A stretch of 64,000 nucleotides of DNA from Castellaniella sp. MT123 (GCF_039614765.1 NZ_CP154879.1:2170001-2234000), one strand, 5' to 3'. Positions 1-10,031 are shown, counted from the stretch's first letter. Notes: a model not told the origin generated them from the sequence alone. Numbers and translations: made by a program.

Positions 1-47
1 TCCCATTTTAGCGACTCGCCGAAGTCGGCGCGCCGGCACCGGCCCGA

Positions 48-1310
48 TCAGCCCGACCGGCCGCCCAGCAGCGCCTCGGCGAATTCCGCGGCCACGAAGG
101 GCTGCAGATCCTGCATGGCTTCGCCGACGCCGATCCAGTACACCGGCACCGGGCGCACCCCCTGGCTGCCCGCCGCGACAGCCGCCAGGGTGCCGCCCTT
201 GGCCGTGCCGTCCAGCTTGGTGACGATCAACCCCGTCAGGCCCAGCGCCGCATCGAACGCCCGGATCTGCGCCAGCGCATTCTGGCCGGTATTGCCGTCC
301 ACCACCAGCAGGACTTCGTGCGGAGCGCTGGCGTCGGCCTTGCCGATGACGCGTTTGATCTTCTTCAGTTCTTCCATCAGATGCAGCTGCGTGGGCAGCC
401 GGCCGGCCGTGTCGACCAGCACCACGTCGGCCGCGCGCGCACGGCCCGCGTTGACCGCGTCGAAGGCCACCGCTGCCGGATCGCCACCTTCCTGGGCGAT
501 CACGGTGACGCCGTTACGCGCCCCCCAGGCCACCAGCTGTTCACGGGCCGCCGCGCGGAAGGTGTCACCCGCGGCCAGGAGCACAGTGGCCTGACGGGCC
601 TGCAGAGCATGGGCCAGCTTGCCGATGGACGTGGTCTTGCCCGCGCCATTGACCCCGGCGATCATCACCACCATGGGGGCCGATTCCCCGACCACGAAGG
701 GCTTTTCAAGCACTTTCAGGTGATCGGCCAGAATGTCCTGGAGGGCGGCGCGCACGGCCTCGGGTTGATCGATGCGCTGCTTGCGCACTCGGGCCCGCAA
801 TTCGGCCAGCAGCTTGTCGGTGGCCTCGACACCGGCATCCGCCATGATCAGCGCGACTTCCAGTTCCTCGAACAGGGCTTCGTCGACCTTGACGCCGACG
901 AACAGACTGCCCAGGTTCTGGCCCGTGCGCGACAACCCCTGTCGCAGACGCGTCAGCCAGGAGCTCTTGTTCTGAACCGGCGCATCCGCTGCGGAAGTCT
1001 GATCCAGGCGGACCAGTGGATCGCCCGAGGCATCCGGCCGATCCGACCAGGGGTCCGGCGGCTGCGAAATCCCCATTTCGGCAAGAGCCTGCGGCAATGG
1101 CTCGGCCTGGTGCGCAGCCAGCGCATCCGGTGGCAGTTCCGTCGGGGCCACCGGGGCGACCTCGGGCGCTGGCGCCTCGGACACGCGGGACGCCAGCGTT
1201 TCCGAGGGAAGTTCCGTGGGCGCGACAGGCGCGACTTCGGGCGCATCGGCCTGAACGATGGTCTCGTCGACCTGCGGCTGGGGTTTCTTGCGTTTAAAAA
1301 AACTGAACAT
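48..1310 (-). CDS. ftsY: Signal recognition particle receptor FtsY
   Basis: This 420-residue protein is the membrane-associated GTPase that docks the SRP-ribosome complex for co-translational insertion. The first 110 or so residues form the acidic, low-complexity A domain typical of proteobacterial FtsY. It contains an imperfect tandem duplication built on APEVAPVAPTELP. The NG domain follows, with the four-helix N part (about 115-200), the P-loop GVNGAGKTT, the DTAGRLPTQ switch and the TKLDGTAKGG guanine-specificity motif. The start is the ATG beside the MFSFFKRKK basic stretch. It lies divergent from rsmD, with only about 60 bases between the starts. The identification is secure. Confidence 0.97.
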   Translation of the reverse strand: MFSFFKRKKPQPQVDETIVQADAPEVAPVAPTELPSETLASRVSEAPAPEVAPVAPTELPPDALAAHQAEPLPQALAEMGISQPPDPWSDRPDASGDPLVRLDQTSAADAPVQNKSSWLTRLRQGLSRTGQNLGSLFVGVKVDEALFEELEVALIMADAGVEATDKLLAELRARVRKQRIDQPEAVRAALQDILADHLKVLEKPFVVGESAPMVVMIAGVNGAGKTTSIGKLAHALQARQATVLLAAGDTFRAAAREQLVAWGARNGVTVIAQEGGDPAAVAFDAVNAGRARAADVVLVDTAGRLPTQLHLMEELKKIKRVIGKADASAPHEVLLVVDGNTGQNALAQIRAFDAALGLTGLIVTKLDGTAKGGTLAAVAAGSQGVRPVPVYWIGVGEAMQDLQPFVAAEFAEALLGGRSG

Positions 1311-1372
1311 AGGCTTTACACTGAACGATCCGGCGATTGCCCGACAGCCGTGCCGATCATCACGGGCCGCGC

Positions 1373-2002
1373 ATGAAAAAACATCAGATTCGTATTGTAG
1401 GCGGTACGTACCGCCGCACCCCCATTTCGGTTCCCGATGGCGATCACCTGCGCCCGACCCCCGACCGCGTGCGTGAAACGCTGTTCAACTGGCTGGCCCA
1501 TTTCTGGGGCGGTTCGTTCGAAGGCCGGCGGGTGCTGGACCTGTTCGCGGGGACCGGCGCGCTGGGCTTCGAAGCCGCATCCCGGGGCGTGGCCCTGGCG
1601 CAGCTCGTCGAGCAGGCTCCCGGGGCTCTGGCCGGGCTACGTGCGGTGCAGACCCGTCTGAACGCGCCGGCGATCCGCATCCATGCCGGCGATGCTCTCG
1701 CCTACCTGCAAGGCCTGCCGGCCCCCGCATTCGATCTGGTGATGCTCGACCCGCCGTTTGGCAGCGACTGGCTGGCCCGGGTGCGTCCCCTGATCGGCCG
1801 TGCGCTGGTTCCGGGCGGGTTGTTGTATCTGGAATCCGACACGGCCTGCCACGAATGGCCAGCCGACTGGCTGCCCCTGCGCCAGGGTCGGGCCGGGCAG
1901 GTGCATTACGCGCTGATACAGTTTGCTGCAACGCAAAAAAATCGTAATAATGCCCGATCCGAGTCGGGCACCGACTCGTTCACGCTAACGGAGAGCGCAT
2001 GA
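1373..2002 (+). CDS. rsmD: 16S rRNA (guanine(966)-N2)-methyltransferase RsmD
   Basis: The 209-residue SAM-dependent methyltransferase modifies G966 of 16S rRNA. The N-terminus [11 protein letters not shown] followed by [28 protein letters not shown] is the family signature. The SAM-binding loop is [15 protein letters not shown] and the catalytic motif is LDPPF. I chose the ATG at 1373 because the family begins there; the frame stays open 36 bases further upstream. The stop codon overlaps the coaD start as ATGA, so the two genes are translationally coupled. The last 20 or so residues are polar and look like a non-conserved tail. Confidence 0.95.
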   Translation: MKKHQIRIVGGTYRRTPISVPDGDHLRPTPDRVRETLFNWLAHFWGGSFEGRRVLDLFAGTGALGFEAASRGVALAQLVEQAPGALAGLRAVQTRLNAPAIRIHAGDALAYLQGLPAPAFDLVMLDPPFGSDWLARVRPLIGRALVPGGLLYLESDTACHEWPADWLPLRQGRAGQVHYALIQFAATQKNRNNARSESGTDSFTLTESA

Positions 2003-2508
2003 TTACCGCCGTCTACCCGGGCACTTTCGATCCCCTGACTCGCGGACACGAAGATCTCGTGCGGCGCGCCGCCGGCCTGTTCGATCAGGTCGTGGTGGGC
2101 GTGGCAGTCAGCCAGAACAAGCGTCCGTTCTTCACCGTCCAGGAACGTCTCGAGATTGCCGAGGAGGTCCTGGGCCACTATCCCAACGTGCGGGTCCGCA
2201 GTTTCGGCGGCTTGCTGAAGGATTTCGTCCGCGAACAAGAAGCGCGCGTCATCGTGCGCGGCTTGCGCGCCGTGTCCGACTTCGAATATGAATTCCAGAT
2301 GGCGGGTATGAACCGCCATCTGCTGCCCGAAGTCGAGACCCTGTTCATGACGCCCTCGGACCAGTACCAGTTCATTTCCGGCACCATCGTGCGGGAAATC
2401 GCAATCCTGGGCGGCGACGTCAGCAAATTCGTGTTTCCGTCCGTCGAGCGCTGGCTGCACGCCAAGGCCAAGACGCTGCGCGAACAGCACGGGACGCAGC
2501 CCGACTGA
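1999..2508 (+). CDS. coaD: Phosphopantetheine adenylyltransferase
   Basis: CoaD (169 residues) makes dephospho-CoA from 4'-phosphopantetheine and ATP, the fourth step of CoA synthesis. The N-terminal [15 protein letters not shown] contains the TxGH nucleotidyltransferase motif. [20 protein letters not shown] and the C-terminal [11 protein letters not shown] are the other family blocks. The length matches the usual 160-170 residues. It overlaps rsmD by four bases, with GGAGAG just upstream of the ATG. It converges with the MOSC_N gene, separated by a GC-rich hairpin. Confidence 0.97.
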   Translation: MITAVYPGTFDPLTRGHEDLVRRAAGLFDQVVVGVAVSQNKRPFFTVQERLEIAEEVLGHYPNVRVRSFGGLLKDFVREQEARVIVRGLRAVSDFEYEFQMAGMNRHLLPEVETLFMTPSDQYQFISGTIVREIAILGGDVSKFVFPSVERWLHAKAKTLREQHGTQPD

Positions 2509-2532
2509 CCTGCATCGCCGGCCCAGGGGCCG

Positions 2533-2550
2533 GGCCGGCATCAGCCGGCC
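2533..2550. terminator. GC-rich hairpin between convergent coaD and MOSC_N gene
   Basis: A perfect 7-bp inverted repeat, GGCCGGC-ATCA-GCCGGCC, lies between the two convergent stop codons. There is no T-tract on either side, so it may be a weak or Rho-assisted bidirectional terminator, or only an mRNA-end stabiliser. Confidence 0.5.
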
Positions 2551-2551
2551 A

Positions 2552-2938
2552 TCACAGCGGCCACGCAATGTCCGCCATATCAGGGTGGACCTTCATCAGG
2601 CGGCAGGGCACACCCAGCCATTCCGCGAACCAGGCTGCCGCCAGGTCACCCTCGTCCACGGCGCGCACCGCCTGCCCGCCCACCCGCACCGTGCGTTCCA
2701 CGCTGTCATCATCCTCGATGACATCCAGCGGGATGTCCAGGCGCAGCATGCCGGGGGCCCGGACGACCAGATAGCCGAAACGCAGACTGAGATCCAGCTC
2801 GCCCAGCCGGGGGGCCTGGTCGCGATTGAGCCAGTGACTCTGGCCGTCCACGACCAGCCAGCGGCGATCGTATGCCTGGGCATCGGCGTCCGGCAGGCCC
2901 TTGCTACCCGCGATCGGCTGCGCATCGTATGGTATCAT
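2552..2938 (-). CDS. Stand-alone MOSC N-terminal beta-barrel domain protein
   Basis: The 128-residue protein matches only the N-terminal beta-barrel (MOSC_N) half of MOSC proteins: DRRWLVVDG, a LNRDQAPRL block, ERTVRVGGQAVRAVDEGD and AEWLGVPCRLMKV. The catalytic MOSC domain, which in full-length relatives follows for another 150 residues and carries the Moco-sulfur cysteine, is absent; the stop comes just after the barrel. The start at 2938 has a good AGGAG six bases upstream. An alternative ATG at 2965 overlaps the asmA stop as ATGA and adds nine residues. It is co-transcribed with the AsmA gene. The function is unknown; it is either a natural single-domain form or a truncated gene. Confidence 0.75.
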   Translation of the reverse strand: MIPYDAQPIAGSKGLPDADAQAYDRRWLVVDGQSHWLNRDQAPRLGELDLSLRFGYLVVRAPGMLRLDIPLDVIEDDDSVERTVRVGGQAVRAVDEGDLAAAWFAEWLGVPCRLMKVHPDMADIAWPL

Positions 2939-2961
2939 GAAGTGCTCCTGTGACAGGGTGA

Positions 2962-5556
2962 TCATTGGCCCAGCAGCCCTTTCAGGGCATTGCCGATCCG
3001 CCCGACCGCGTCGGACGGCGACTTGGGTTCGGGCGCCGGCGTATGAGTTTCCGGTTCGGGAGTGGGCAGAACCTGATCGAGCAGGTCGCGCCCCTTCATC
3101 AGGTCCATCAAGCCCGATTTCACGGCCTGCTGGATCGTCTGATTGCGGATCGCATCCCACTGCACGGCATAATCGGGATGCGACCACGTCCCCGTGATCC
3201 GCACGGGAATGGTTACACCCAGCAGGGGCCCCAACGCCGCCGCCAGTTCCTTGGGCGGGTGGGCGGCCACCTGGGCCAGCAGTTGCAGGTCCAGGCGCTG
3301 CCCCGGCACGTCGATGAGCACCGGCTTGCCGGCCGTCACACGGACCAGGCTGGACACCATCAGCAGCTTCGAAACCGTGCCCTGGCCGTCCTTCAGGTCG
3401 ATGCGACCATCGAGCGTGCTGAACGGCGTGCTGCGCTGCTTGTCGAACGGTGACGCCACCGCGCCCAGCCGCCCTTTGAGAACATTGCCCAGGGATGTGG
3501 CCGCATCGGACAGCGTCCGCGAGGCATCCACCCCATGCACGGCGCCATCCCGCACCTGCCATGCCACATTGCCGGACAGTGCGCGCAGCAACGCATCCGG
3601 GGTATCACCGTGGGTCTTGACGTCGATCTGCGCGGCGCCGCGCCCGGACAGCAGATTGCGGCCCATCGTGGCCTGCACCAGCGGTGCCACCAGGACCTTG
3701 TCCAGATTCAGCTTCAGGCCGACCGTCTGGTCAGCCGCCACGCGAAAATTGCCATCCACCGTGCCTTCATAGAGGCCGGCCGTCAGTTTCGGCAAGGTCA
3801 GGATCCCCCCCTGGAGCCGGACTGGCGTTGCCACCCGGGTCAGCTGCAGATTTCGCACCCGCAGATCGGCGATCTTGACCTCGCCCTCGACGTCCCGCCC
3901 CTTGAGGATGGACAGATCGATCGGCGTCGCGCCTGCCGGGGGCTGGGGTTCTGCCACAGGCGGCTTCGCCGCGGCGGTTCCGGAGGTGGAGTCCTTGGTG
4001 GGAGCATCCTTGGGGGGCGCGGGTTTCGCGGACACCGGCACGGGCAGCCAGCGATTCAGATCCAGTTTTTCCGCACTGAGGGAAAACTGGACTTTGGGAT
4101 CGGCCAGGCGTGTGAGGCGGGTCTTGAGAGAGGCCTGCCCCCCATCGACAACCGCGTTCAGATCCGCGTCCAGCGTATCCTTCACCAGATCCAGATGCAC
4201 GCTGCCGATCATCGGAAATTCGTCGGTCGCCTGCGACTGGGACGGATCGCGCACACTGACGTCGCCCTTGAGGGCGGTGAGCGCGCCATTGCGAAGCGTC
4301 GTGTTCCAGCTGAGCGGCGAGGCCAGTTTCAGGCCCAGCAGACGCTGGCCCTGAGTCAGGGCGCCATCCAGCTTGACGGAACGGAACTGCCATTCGTTGG
4401 CATTGCCGCTTAGGCCCTCCAGCCCCAGGGAAACAGCCAGGGTGTCGCCCCCGGTCGATTTCAGGGTAGCCGCCACCGGATCAGCCTGAGCCGCCGTGGG
4501 TGACACCGAGATGGCCGGCGCATCCAGGGCGAGTTCCAGCTGCCGCCCATCGTCCTGACCCGAGGCGCGCAAGGCCAGCTTCGCGATCTTGAGTTCCATG
4601 TTGCGCTGATCGAGCCGCAGCTGGCCAGCCGTGAGGCTGGTCTTCAGCCCCTGGATCGGATGAGCGCCAACGATATTGCCATTGATGGCCAGTTCCAGAT
4701 TGCTGGCGGAGAACTGGTGTTCGTTACCCTTGTAAGCCAGGCTGCCCTTCAGGACAGCCGTCGTCTGATCGAGATTGCCCAGGCGGCCCACCACCTGCAC
4801 ATTGATTTTCTGCGCCGAATAACTGCGGGTTCCCGGATCCAGGCGCAAGAGCGCCTGCGCCTGAAGCTGAGCGTCCTGCACGGGGTCGCTGCCCGTGACC
4901 CGCGATTTCAGGGACACGTCGAAGGGCTGATCGTAGGTGACCCGCCCTGTGCTGGCGTCGATGCCCGACAGGGTGGTCGACAGGCCGTCATACTGATCCA
5001 CGTAATGGATCTGCCCGCCTTTCATGTCCAGGCCCGCGATGTCGATGTTGAGGTCGGAGCGCGCTTCCATCACCGGCCCCGATTCGGGAGGCGCCACTCC
5101 TGCAGCGGCAGCCATCGCAGCCACGGTCGGATGCTCACGCAAGGCGTCCGACTGGCCGGATTCCAGCAGATCGCTGAAATTGAAACGCCCCTGCTTGTCG
5201 CGTACCACCCAGGCCTTCAGGCCGGAAATCGCCACATGATCGACGACCAGCTGGTTTGACAGCAGCGGCCAGATCGCCACCGCGAACCGGGCGCTGTCCA
5301 CCGAGATGAAGGTTTCCTTGGATTTGCGGTTGGACAGGGACACGTCGCTAACCGACAGGCCGATCCGGGGAAACAGGGACAGCTCGATATCGCCGTCGAT
5401 AGTCAGCGTACGCGCATACCGGTCGAACACGAATTGTTCGAGCCGGGACTTATAGGCATTCGGATTGAAGGTCAGCAGGAAAATAGCCAGACCGACGATG
5501 GCCGCCAGCAAGGCCACGACCAGGCCGAACAGCCCCCGCTTCAACCAGACATTCAT
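2962..5556 (-). CDS. asmA: AsmA family protein
   Basis: This 864-residue protein has a short cytoplasmic start, one N-terminal membrane segment (about residues 9-31, GLFGLVVALLAAIVGLAIFLL) and a long, beta-rich periplasmic region, the plan of AsmA/YhjG proteins. These belong to the repeating-beta-groove group linked to phospholipid transport to, or assembly of, the outer membrane. A proline-rich linker occurs near residues 510-545, and a second proline-rich stretch lies just before the C-terminus. The C-terminal AsmA_2-like block contains LLSGRGAAQIDVKTHGDT. The membrane function comes from family knowledge; the precise substrate cannot be told. Confidence 0.88.
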   Translation of the reverse strand: MNVWLKRGLFGLVVALLAAIVGLAIFLLTFNPNAYKSRLEQFVFDRYARTLTIDGDIELSLFPRIGLSVSDVSLSNRKSKETFISVDSARFAVAIWPLLSNQLVVDHVAISGLKAWVVRDKQGRFNFSDLLESGQSDALREHPTVAAMAAAAGVAPPESGPVMEARSDLNIDIAGLDMKGGQIHYVDQYDGLSTTLSGIDASTGRVTYDQPFDVSLKSRVTGSDPVQDAQLQAQALLRLDPGTRSYSAQKINVQVVGRLGNLDQTTAVLKGSLAYKGNEHQFSASNLELAINGNIVGAHPIQGLKTSLTAGQLRLDQRNMELKIAKLALRASGQDDGRQLELALDAPAISVSPTAAQADPVAATLKSTGGDTLAVSLGLEGLSGNANEWQFRSVKLDGALTQGQRLLGLKLASPLSWNTTLRNGALTALKGDVSVRDPSQSQATDEFPMIGSVHLDLVKDTLDADLNAVVDGGQASLKTRLTRLADPKVQFSLSAEKLDLNRWLPVPVSAKPAPPKDAPTKDSTSGTAAAKPPVAEPQPPAGATPIDLSILKGRDVEGEVKIADLRVRNLQLTRVATPVRLQGGILTLPKLTAGLYEGTVDGNFRVAADQTVGLKLNLDKVLVAPLVQATMGRNLLSGRGAAQIDVKTHGDTPDALLRALSGNVAWQVRDGAVHGVDASRTLSDAATSLGNVLKGRLGAVASPFDKQRSTPFSTLDGRIDLKDGQGTVSKLLMVSSLVRVTAGKPVLIDVPGQRLDLQLLAQVAAHPPKELAAALGPLLGVTIPVRITGTWSHPDYAVQWDAIRNQTIQQAVKSGLMDLMKGRDLLDQVLPTPEPETHTPAPEPKSPSDAVGRIGNALKGLLGQ

Positions 5557-5670
5557 GATCGATCCCGCATGTAAACGATGCGAACCGCGACGCGCGCGGA
5601 TGTGTAAACCGAAATGCTAACCCATGCCCGCATCCGAGATAACCCTAACCAGTCCGCGCGGTGGACGTTT

Positions 5671-5702
5671 TTGCCTCAAAGTCCGGCACACTGTCATATA
5701 TG
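5671..5702 (+). promoter_or_regulatory. Candidate metY promoter
   Basis: TTGCCT (5671-5676) lies 18 bases before CATATA (5695-5700), or 20 before TATATG, in an AT-rich patch unlike the surrounding DNA. This would give a leader of about 110 nt before metY. I found no recognisable SAM or SAH riboswitch fold in that leader. The promoter is weakly supported. Confidence 0.3.
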
Positions 5703-5820
5703 AAACTTTATATAACTTTTTAGTCTATTGAAATAGGAAGTGGGCGGCTGCGTTTCCGCACCGATCACCAGTACCATGTCCGATGATCGCCGACACCCCA
5801 CATCCCACGCAGGAGACACC

Positions 5821-7101
5821 ATGAGCCGCAGATTCGAAACCCTGGCCGTCCACGCGGGCTATGCGCCCGACCCCACCACAAAGGCGGTCGCCGTGCCCAT
5901 CTATCAGACGACATCCTATGCTTTCGACGACACCCAGCACGGCGCCGACCTGTTCGATCTGAAGGTCCCCGGCAACATCTACACCCGCATCATGAACCCG
6001 ACCACGGCGGTCCTGGAAGAACGCGTGGCGGCCCTGGAAGGTGGTGTGGCCGCCCTGGCTGTGGCGTCCGGCATGACGGCCATCACCTACGCGATCCAGA
6101 CGCTGGCCCAGGCGGGCGACAACATCGTCTCGACCGCCAAGCTCTACGGCGGCACCTACAATCTGTTCGCTCATACTTTCCCGCGCCAAGGGCTGGAAGT
6201 CCGTTTCGCCCCCCACGACGACATCGATGCGCTGGAAGCGCTCATCGACGATCGTACGCGGGCGGTCTTCTGCGAGTCCATCGGCAACCCGGCGGGCAAC
6301 ATCATCGACATTCAGGCCATGGCCGAGGCGGCGCACCGCCATGGCGTGCCACTGATCGTGGATAACACGGTCGCCTCGCCGGCGCTCTGCCGCCCGATCG
6401 AATGGGGGGCCGACATCGTCGTGCATGCCCTGACCAAGTACATGGGGGGCCACGGCACCAGCATCGCGGGCGCCGTGGTGGATGCCGGTTCCTTTCCCTG
6501 GGCCAAGCACAAGGACCGCTTCCCGATGCTCAACGAGCCGGATCCGTCCTACCACGGCGTGGTCTACACCGATGCCTTCGGGCCCGCTGCCTTCATCGGC
6601 CGCTGCCGGGTCGTCCCGCTGCGCAATACCGGCGGTGCGATTTCACCCTTCAATTCCTTCCTGATCCTGCAAGGCATCGAAACCCTGCCTCTGCGCATGG
6701 AACGCCACACGGCCAACGCCATGGCGGTGGCGCGGTTCCTGCAGTCCCACCCGCAGGTGGCCTGGGTCAAATACGCCGGGTTGCCCGATCACCCCGAACA
6801 TGCCCTGGCAAAGAAATACATGGGCGGCCTGCCCGCCAGCATCCTGTCCTTCGGCATCAAGGGCGGGCTCGCGGCCGGGGCACGCTTCATCGACGCGCTG
6901 CAGCTGATCCTGCGTCTGGTCAACATCGGCGACGCGAAATCGCTGGCCTGCCACCCGGCTTCGACCACACACCGGCAGCTGAGCCCTGAAGAACTCGCGC
7001 GCGCCGGAGTCGGCGAGGACATGATCCGGCTGTCCATCGGGATCGAACACATCGACGATATCCTGGACGATCTGCGCCAGGCGCTGGACGCTAGCCACTA
7101 A
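5821..7101 (+). CDS. metY: O-acetylhomoserine aminocarboxypropyltransferase (sulfhydrylase)
   Basis: The 426-residue PLP enzyme of the Cys/Met metabolism family makes homocysteine from O-acetylhomoserine and sulfide (direct sulfhydrylation). The N-terminus MSRRFETLAVHAGY is typical. LSPEELARAGVGEDMIRLSIGIEH is the C-terminal signature, and the PLP lysine sits in HALTKYMGGHGTSIAG. The start at 5821 has AGGAG seven bases upstream; the frame continues upstream without a better start. MetY differs from MetB/MetC by its longer loop and the N-terminal ETLAVHAG block. It stands alone upstream of the transhydrogenase operon. Confidence 0.93.
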   Translation: MSRRFETLAVHAGYAPDPTTKAVAVPIYQTTSYAFDDTQHGADLFDLKVPGNIYTRIMNPTTAVLEERVAALEGGVAALAVASGMTAITYAIQTLAQAGDNIVSTAKLYGGTYNLFAHTFPRQGLEVRFAPHDDIDALEALIDDRTRAVFCESIGNPAGNIIDIQAMAEAAHRHGVPLIVDNTVASPALCRPIEWGADIVVHALTKYMGGHGTSIAGAVVDAGSFPWAKHKDRFPMLNEPDPSYHGVVYTDAFGPAAFIGRCRVVPLRNTGGAISPFNSFLILQGIETLPLRMERHTANAMAVARFLQSHPQVAWVKYAGLPDHPEHALAKKYMGGLPASILSFGIKGGLAAGARFIDALQLILRLVNIGDAKSLACHPASTTHRQLSPEELARAGVGEDMIRLSIGIEHIDDILDDLRQALDASH

Positions 7102-7136
7102 CCGACCGGTCACAAAAAAATCTTACAGGAGCAGAC

Positions 7137-7181
7137 ATGACCTCGTTGCACCCCGACTGCGGGAGGCCGCCATGCAGATAG
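7137..7181 (+). CDS. Putative 14-codon upstream peptide overlapping the pntAA start
   Basis: A 14-codon frame, [14 protein letters not shown], starts at an ATG with a strong CAGGAG five bases upstream and ends ten bases inside pntAA. The pntAA start itself (7172) is preceded by GGGAGG within this small frame. The arrangement would allow translational coupling of pntAA to the small frame, but nothing else shows it is expressed. It could be chance. Confidence 0.3.
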   Translation: MTSLHPDCGRPPCR

Positions 7182-8290
7182 GCATCCCCCGTGAAACTCT
7201 GCCCGGTGAAACCCGGGTGGCCGCCACGCCGGAAACGGTCAGGAAGCTGGTCCAGGCCGGACACCAGGTCCGGGTCGAGCGCTCGGCCGGCACCGCGGCC
7301 CGGTATCGCGACAGCGACTACGAACAGGCGGGCGCCACCCTGGTCGACGCGGCGAATGCCCTGGGCAGCGAACTGGTGCTGAAAGTCCGCCGTCCAGACG
7401 CCGACGAACTCGCCCAGATGAAATCCGGCACCGTATTGGCAGGCATGCTGGATCCATTCGATGCCGAAGGTCTGAAAAGTCTGGCCGATGCCGGGTTGAC
7501 GGCTTTCGCCCTGGAAGCCGCGCCCCGCACCACGCGTGCCCAGAGCCTGGACGTGCTTTCGTCCCAGGCCAATCTGGCCGGCTACAAGTCGGTGCTGCTG
7601 GCCTCGCACTACTATGGCCGGATTTTTCCCATGATGATGACGGCGGCCGGCACCCTGAAGGCCGCCCGTGTGGTCGTGCTGGGCGCCGGTGTGGCGGGCC
7701 TGCAGGCCATCGCCACGGCGCGCCGTCTGGGCGCCGTGGTCGAAGCCTCGGACGTGCGCCCGGCCGCGCGCGAACAGGTCGAATCGCTGGGCGGGAAGTT
7801 CATCGACGTCCCCTACGAAACCGATGAGGAACGCGAGATCGCGGAAGGCACGGGCGGATACGCCCGACCGATGCCCGCATCCTGGATGACGCGTCAGGCG
7901 GCCCTGGTCGCCGAACGCTGCAAACAGGCCGACATCGTCATCACCACGGCCCTGATCCCGGGCCGCCCGGCGCCGGTGCTGATCCAGCCGGACACAGTGG
8001 CGGCCATGAAATCGGGGGCGGTCATCGTGGACCTGGCGGTCGAACGCGGCGGCAACTGCCCGCTGTCGGTGCCGGGCCAGGTCGTGGACCATGACGGCGT
8101 GACGCTGGTGGGGCTGACCAACCTGCCCGCCCTGCTGGCCACCGACGCTTCCGCACTGTATGCCCGCAATCTGCTGGATTTCCTGAAGCTCGTCATCGAC
8201 GCCGAAGGCCGCTTCGCGCTGCCGGCCGACGACGACATCATCAAGGCCTGCCTGGTTTGCCAGGACGGCAAAGTTCTGAGGAGCGCCTGA
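7172..8290 (+). CDS. pntAA: NAD(P) transhydrogenase subunit alpha, part 1
   Basis: The 372-residue soluble domain I (NAD(H)-binding) of the proton-translocating transhydrogenase passes hydride between NADH and NADP+ using the proton gradient. The N-terminus [20 protein letters not shown] and the Rossmann motif [30 protein letters not shown] are clear, as is the mobile-loop area near [14 protein letters not shown]. The alpha subunit is split into two genes here, as in Rhodospirillum-type enzymes, rather than fused as in E. coli. Its TGA overlaps the pntAB ATG by one base. Confidence 0.95.
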   Translation: MQIGIPRETLPGETRVAATPETVRKLVQAGHQVRVERSAGTAARYRDSDYEQAGATLVDAANALGSELVLKVRRPDADELAQMKSGTVLAGMLDPFDAEGLKSLADAGLTAFALEAAPRTTRAQSLDVLSSQANLAGYKSVLLASHYYGRIFPMMMTAAGTLKAARVVVLGAGVAGLQAIATARRLGAVVEASDVRPAAREQVESLGGKFIDVPYETDEEREIAEGTGGYARPMPASWMTRQAALVAERCKQADIVITTALIPGRPAPVLIQPDTVAAMKSGAVIVDLAVERGGNCPLSVPGQVVDHDGVTLVGLTNLPALLATDASALYARNLLDFLKLVIDAEGRFALPADDDIIKACLVCQDGKVLRSA

Positions 8291-8598
8291 TGGAAGCCGT
8301 CAACCCGACCCTGATCAACATCATCATCTTCGTGCTGGCGGTCTACGTGGGATTTCACGTGGTCTGGAACGTCACGCCAGCGCTGCATACGCCGCTGATG
8401 GCGGTCACCAACGCCATTTCCGCCATCGTCATCGTGGGGGCCATGCTGGCCACGGGCCTGACCGACGGCGGGCTCGCGCAAATCATGGGCGTGGTGGCCG
8501 TGGCACTGGCCGCCGTCAACGTCTTCGGCGGCTTTCTGGTCACCCAGCGCATGCTGGAAATGTTCAAGAAAAAGGAACGCAAAGGGGGCAAGGCATGA
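8290..8598 (+). CDS. pntAB: NAD(P) transhydrogenase subunit alpha, part 2
   Basis: This 102-residue membrane subunit carries the transmembrane helices that belong to the alpha chain in fused versions. Three hydrophobic segments are visible: about 8-28, 37-57 and 62-84 ([18 protein letters not shown]), ending in a lysine-rich tail. The start at 8290 has GAGGAG upstream and overlaps the pntAA stop by one base. The stop overlaps pntB by four bases (ATGA). Together these overlaps define a tightly coupled three-gene operon. Confidence 0.93.
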   Translation: MEAVNPTLINIIIFVLAVYVGFHVVWNVTPALHTPLMAVTNAISAIVIVGAMLATGLTDGGLAQIMGVVAVALAAVNVFGGFLVTQRMLEMFKKKERKGGKA

Positions 8599-10031
8599 TT
8601 TCGGCCAATCTCGTCACCCTGCTCTACCTGATCGCCTCTGTCTGCTTCATCCAGGCGCTCAAGGGCCTGTCACACCCCACCACGTCGCGGCGCGGCAATG
8701 CCTTCGGCATGGCCGGCATGGTGATCGCCATCCTGACCACGGCGGCTCTCATCATCGGGCTGGCCCGCGATGGCGCAACCGCCCTGGGACTGGGCCGGAT
8801 CATTCTGGGCCTGCTCATCGGCGGCAGCATCGGCACCCTGCTCGCCCGCAAGGTCGAGATGACCAAGATGCCGGAACTGATCGCCTTCATGCACAGCATG
8901 ATCGGTCTGGCCGCCGTCGCCATCGCAACCGCCGTCGTCTCGGAACCGCATGCCTTCGGCATCGCGGCGCCGGGCGCCCCCATCCCGACGGGCAACCGTC
9001 TGGAACTCTTCATCGGCACCTTCGTCGGCGCAATCACCTTCTCCGGTTCGGTCATCGCCTTCGGCAAGCTCTCGGGCAAATACAAGTTCCGCCTCTTCCA
9101 GGGCGCGCCGGTGGTTTTCCCAAGCCAGCACCTGCTGAACCTGGCGCTGGCCATCGTGATGCTTGTCTGCGGGTTCTGGTTCATGGGCACGCAGTCATGG
9201 CTGCCCTTCGTGCTGATGACCCTCATCGCCTTCGTCCTGGGCGTGCTCATCATCATCCCGATCGGCGGGGCGGACATGCCCGTGGTGATCTCGATGCTGA
9301 ACAGCTACTCGGGCTGGGCAGCGGCGGGCATCGGTTTCTCCTTGAACAACCCGATGCTGATCATCGCCGGTTCGCTCGTGGGATCCTCGGGCGCGATCCT
9401 GTCCTACATCATGTGCAAGGCCATGAACCGCTCGTTCTTCAACGTCATTCTGGGCGGCTTTGGCGCCGAGGCGTCCTCGGGCAGCGGGGCTGCGACCGGA
9501 CAGCGCAGCGTCAAATCCGGCAGCCCAGACGATGCGGCCTTCCTCATGAGCAATGCCGAAACGGTCACCATCGTCCCGGGCTACGGGCTGGCGGTGGCGC
9601 GCGCTCAGCACGCCCTGAAGGAACTGGCCAGCAAACTGTCGGACATGGGCGTGACGGTCAAATACGCCATCCATCCGGTGGCCGGGCGCATGCCGGGACA
9701 CATGAACGTGCTGCTGGCCGAGGCCGAAGTCCCCTACGACCAGGTCTTCGAAATGGAGGACATCAACGGCGAATTCGGCCAGACTGACGTGGTGCTGGTG
9801 CTGGGCGCCAACGACGTGGTCAACCCGGCGGCTAAAAACGACCCCAAGTCGCCCATCGCCGGCATGCCCATCCTCGAGGCCTACAAGGCCCGCAACGTGA
9901 TCGTCAACAAGCGATCCATGGCGGCCGGCTATGCCGGCCTGGACAACGAACTGTTCTACATGGACAAGACCATGATGGTCTTTGGCGACGCCAAAAAGGT
10001 CCTGGAGGACATGCTCAAGGCGCTCGACTGA
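8595..10031 (+). CDS. pntB: NAD(P) transhydrogenase subunit beta
   Basis: PntB (478 residues) combines a membrane domain of eight or nine helices with the C-terminal NADP(H)-binding domain III. Domain II includes [14 protein letters not shown] and [25 protein letters not shown], the most conserved stretch of the family. Domain III has [36 protein letters not shown] and [14 protein letters not shown]. The length matches E. coli PntB (462). The gene is followed 24 bases later by a long perfect hairpin terminator. Confidence 0.96.
   Translation: MISANLVTLLYLIASVCFIQALKGLSHPTTSRRGNAFGMAGMVIAILTTAALIIGLARDGATALGLGRIILGLLIGGSIGTLLARKVEMTKMPELIAFMHSMIGLAAVAIATAVVSEPHAFGIAAPGAPIPTGNRLELFIGTFVGAITFSGSVIAFGKLSGKYKFRLFQGAPVVFPSQHLLNLALAIVMLVCGFWFMGTQSWLPFVLMTLIAFVLGVLIIIPIGGADMPVVISMLNSYSGWAAAGIGFSLNNPMLIIAGSLVGSSGAILSYIMCKAMNRSFFNVILGGFGAEASSGSGAATGQRSVKSGSPDDAAFLMSNAETVTIVPGYGLAVARAQHALKELASKLSDMGVTVKYAIHPVAGRMPGHMNVLLAEAEVPYDQVFEMEDINGEFGQTDVVLVLGANDVVNPAAKNDPKSPIAGMPILEAYKARNVIVNKRSMAAGYAGLDNELFYMDKTMMVFGDAKKVLEDMLKALD

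Noticed and set aside
5703-5820. SAM or SAH riboswitch before metY
   Set aside because: The leader is short, and I could not build any of the known conserved cores from it.
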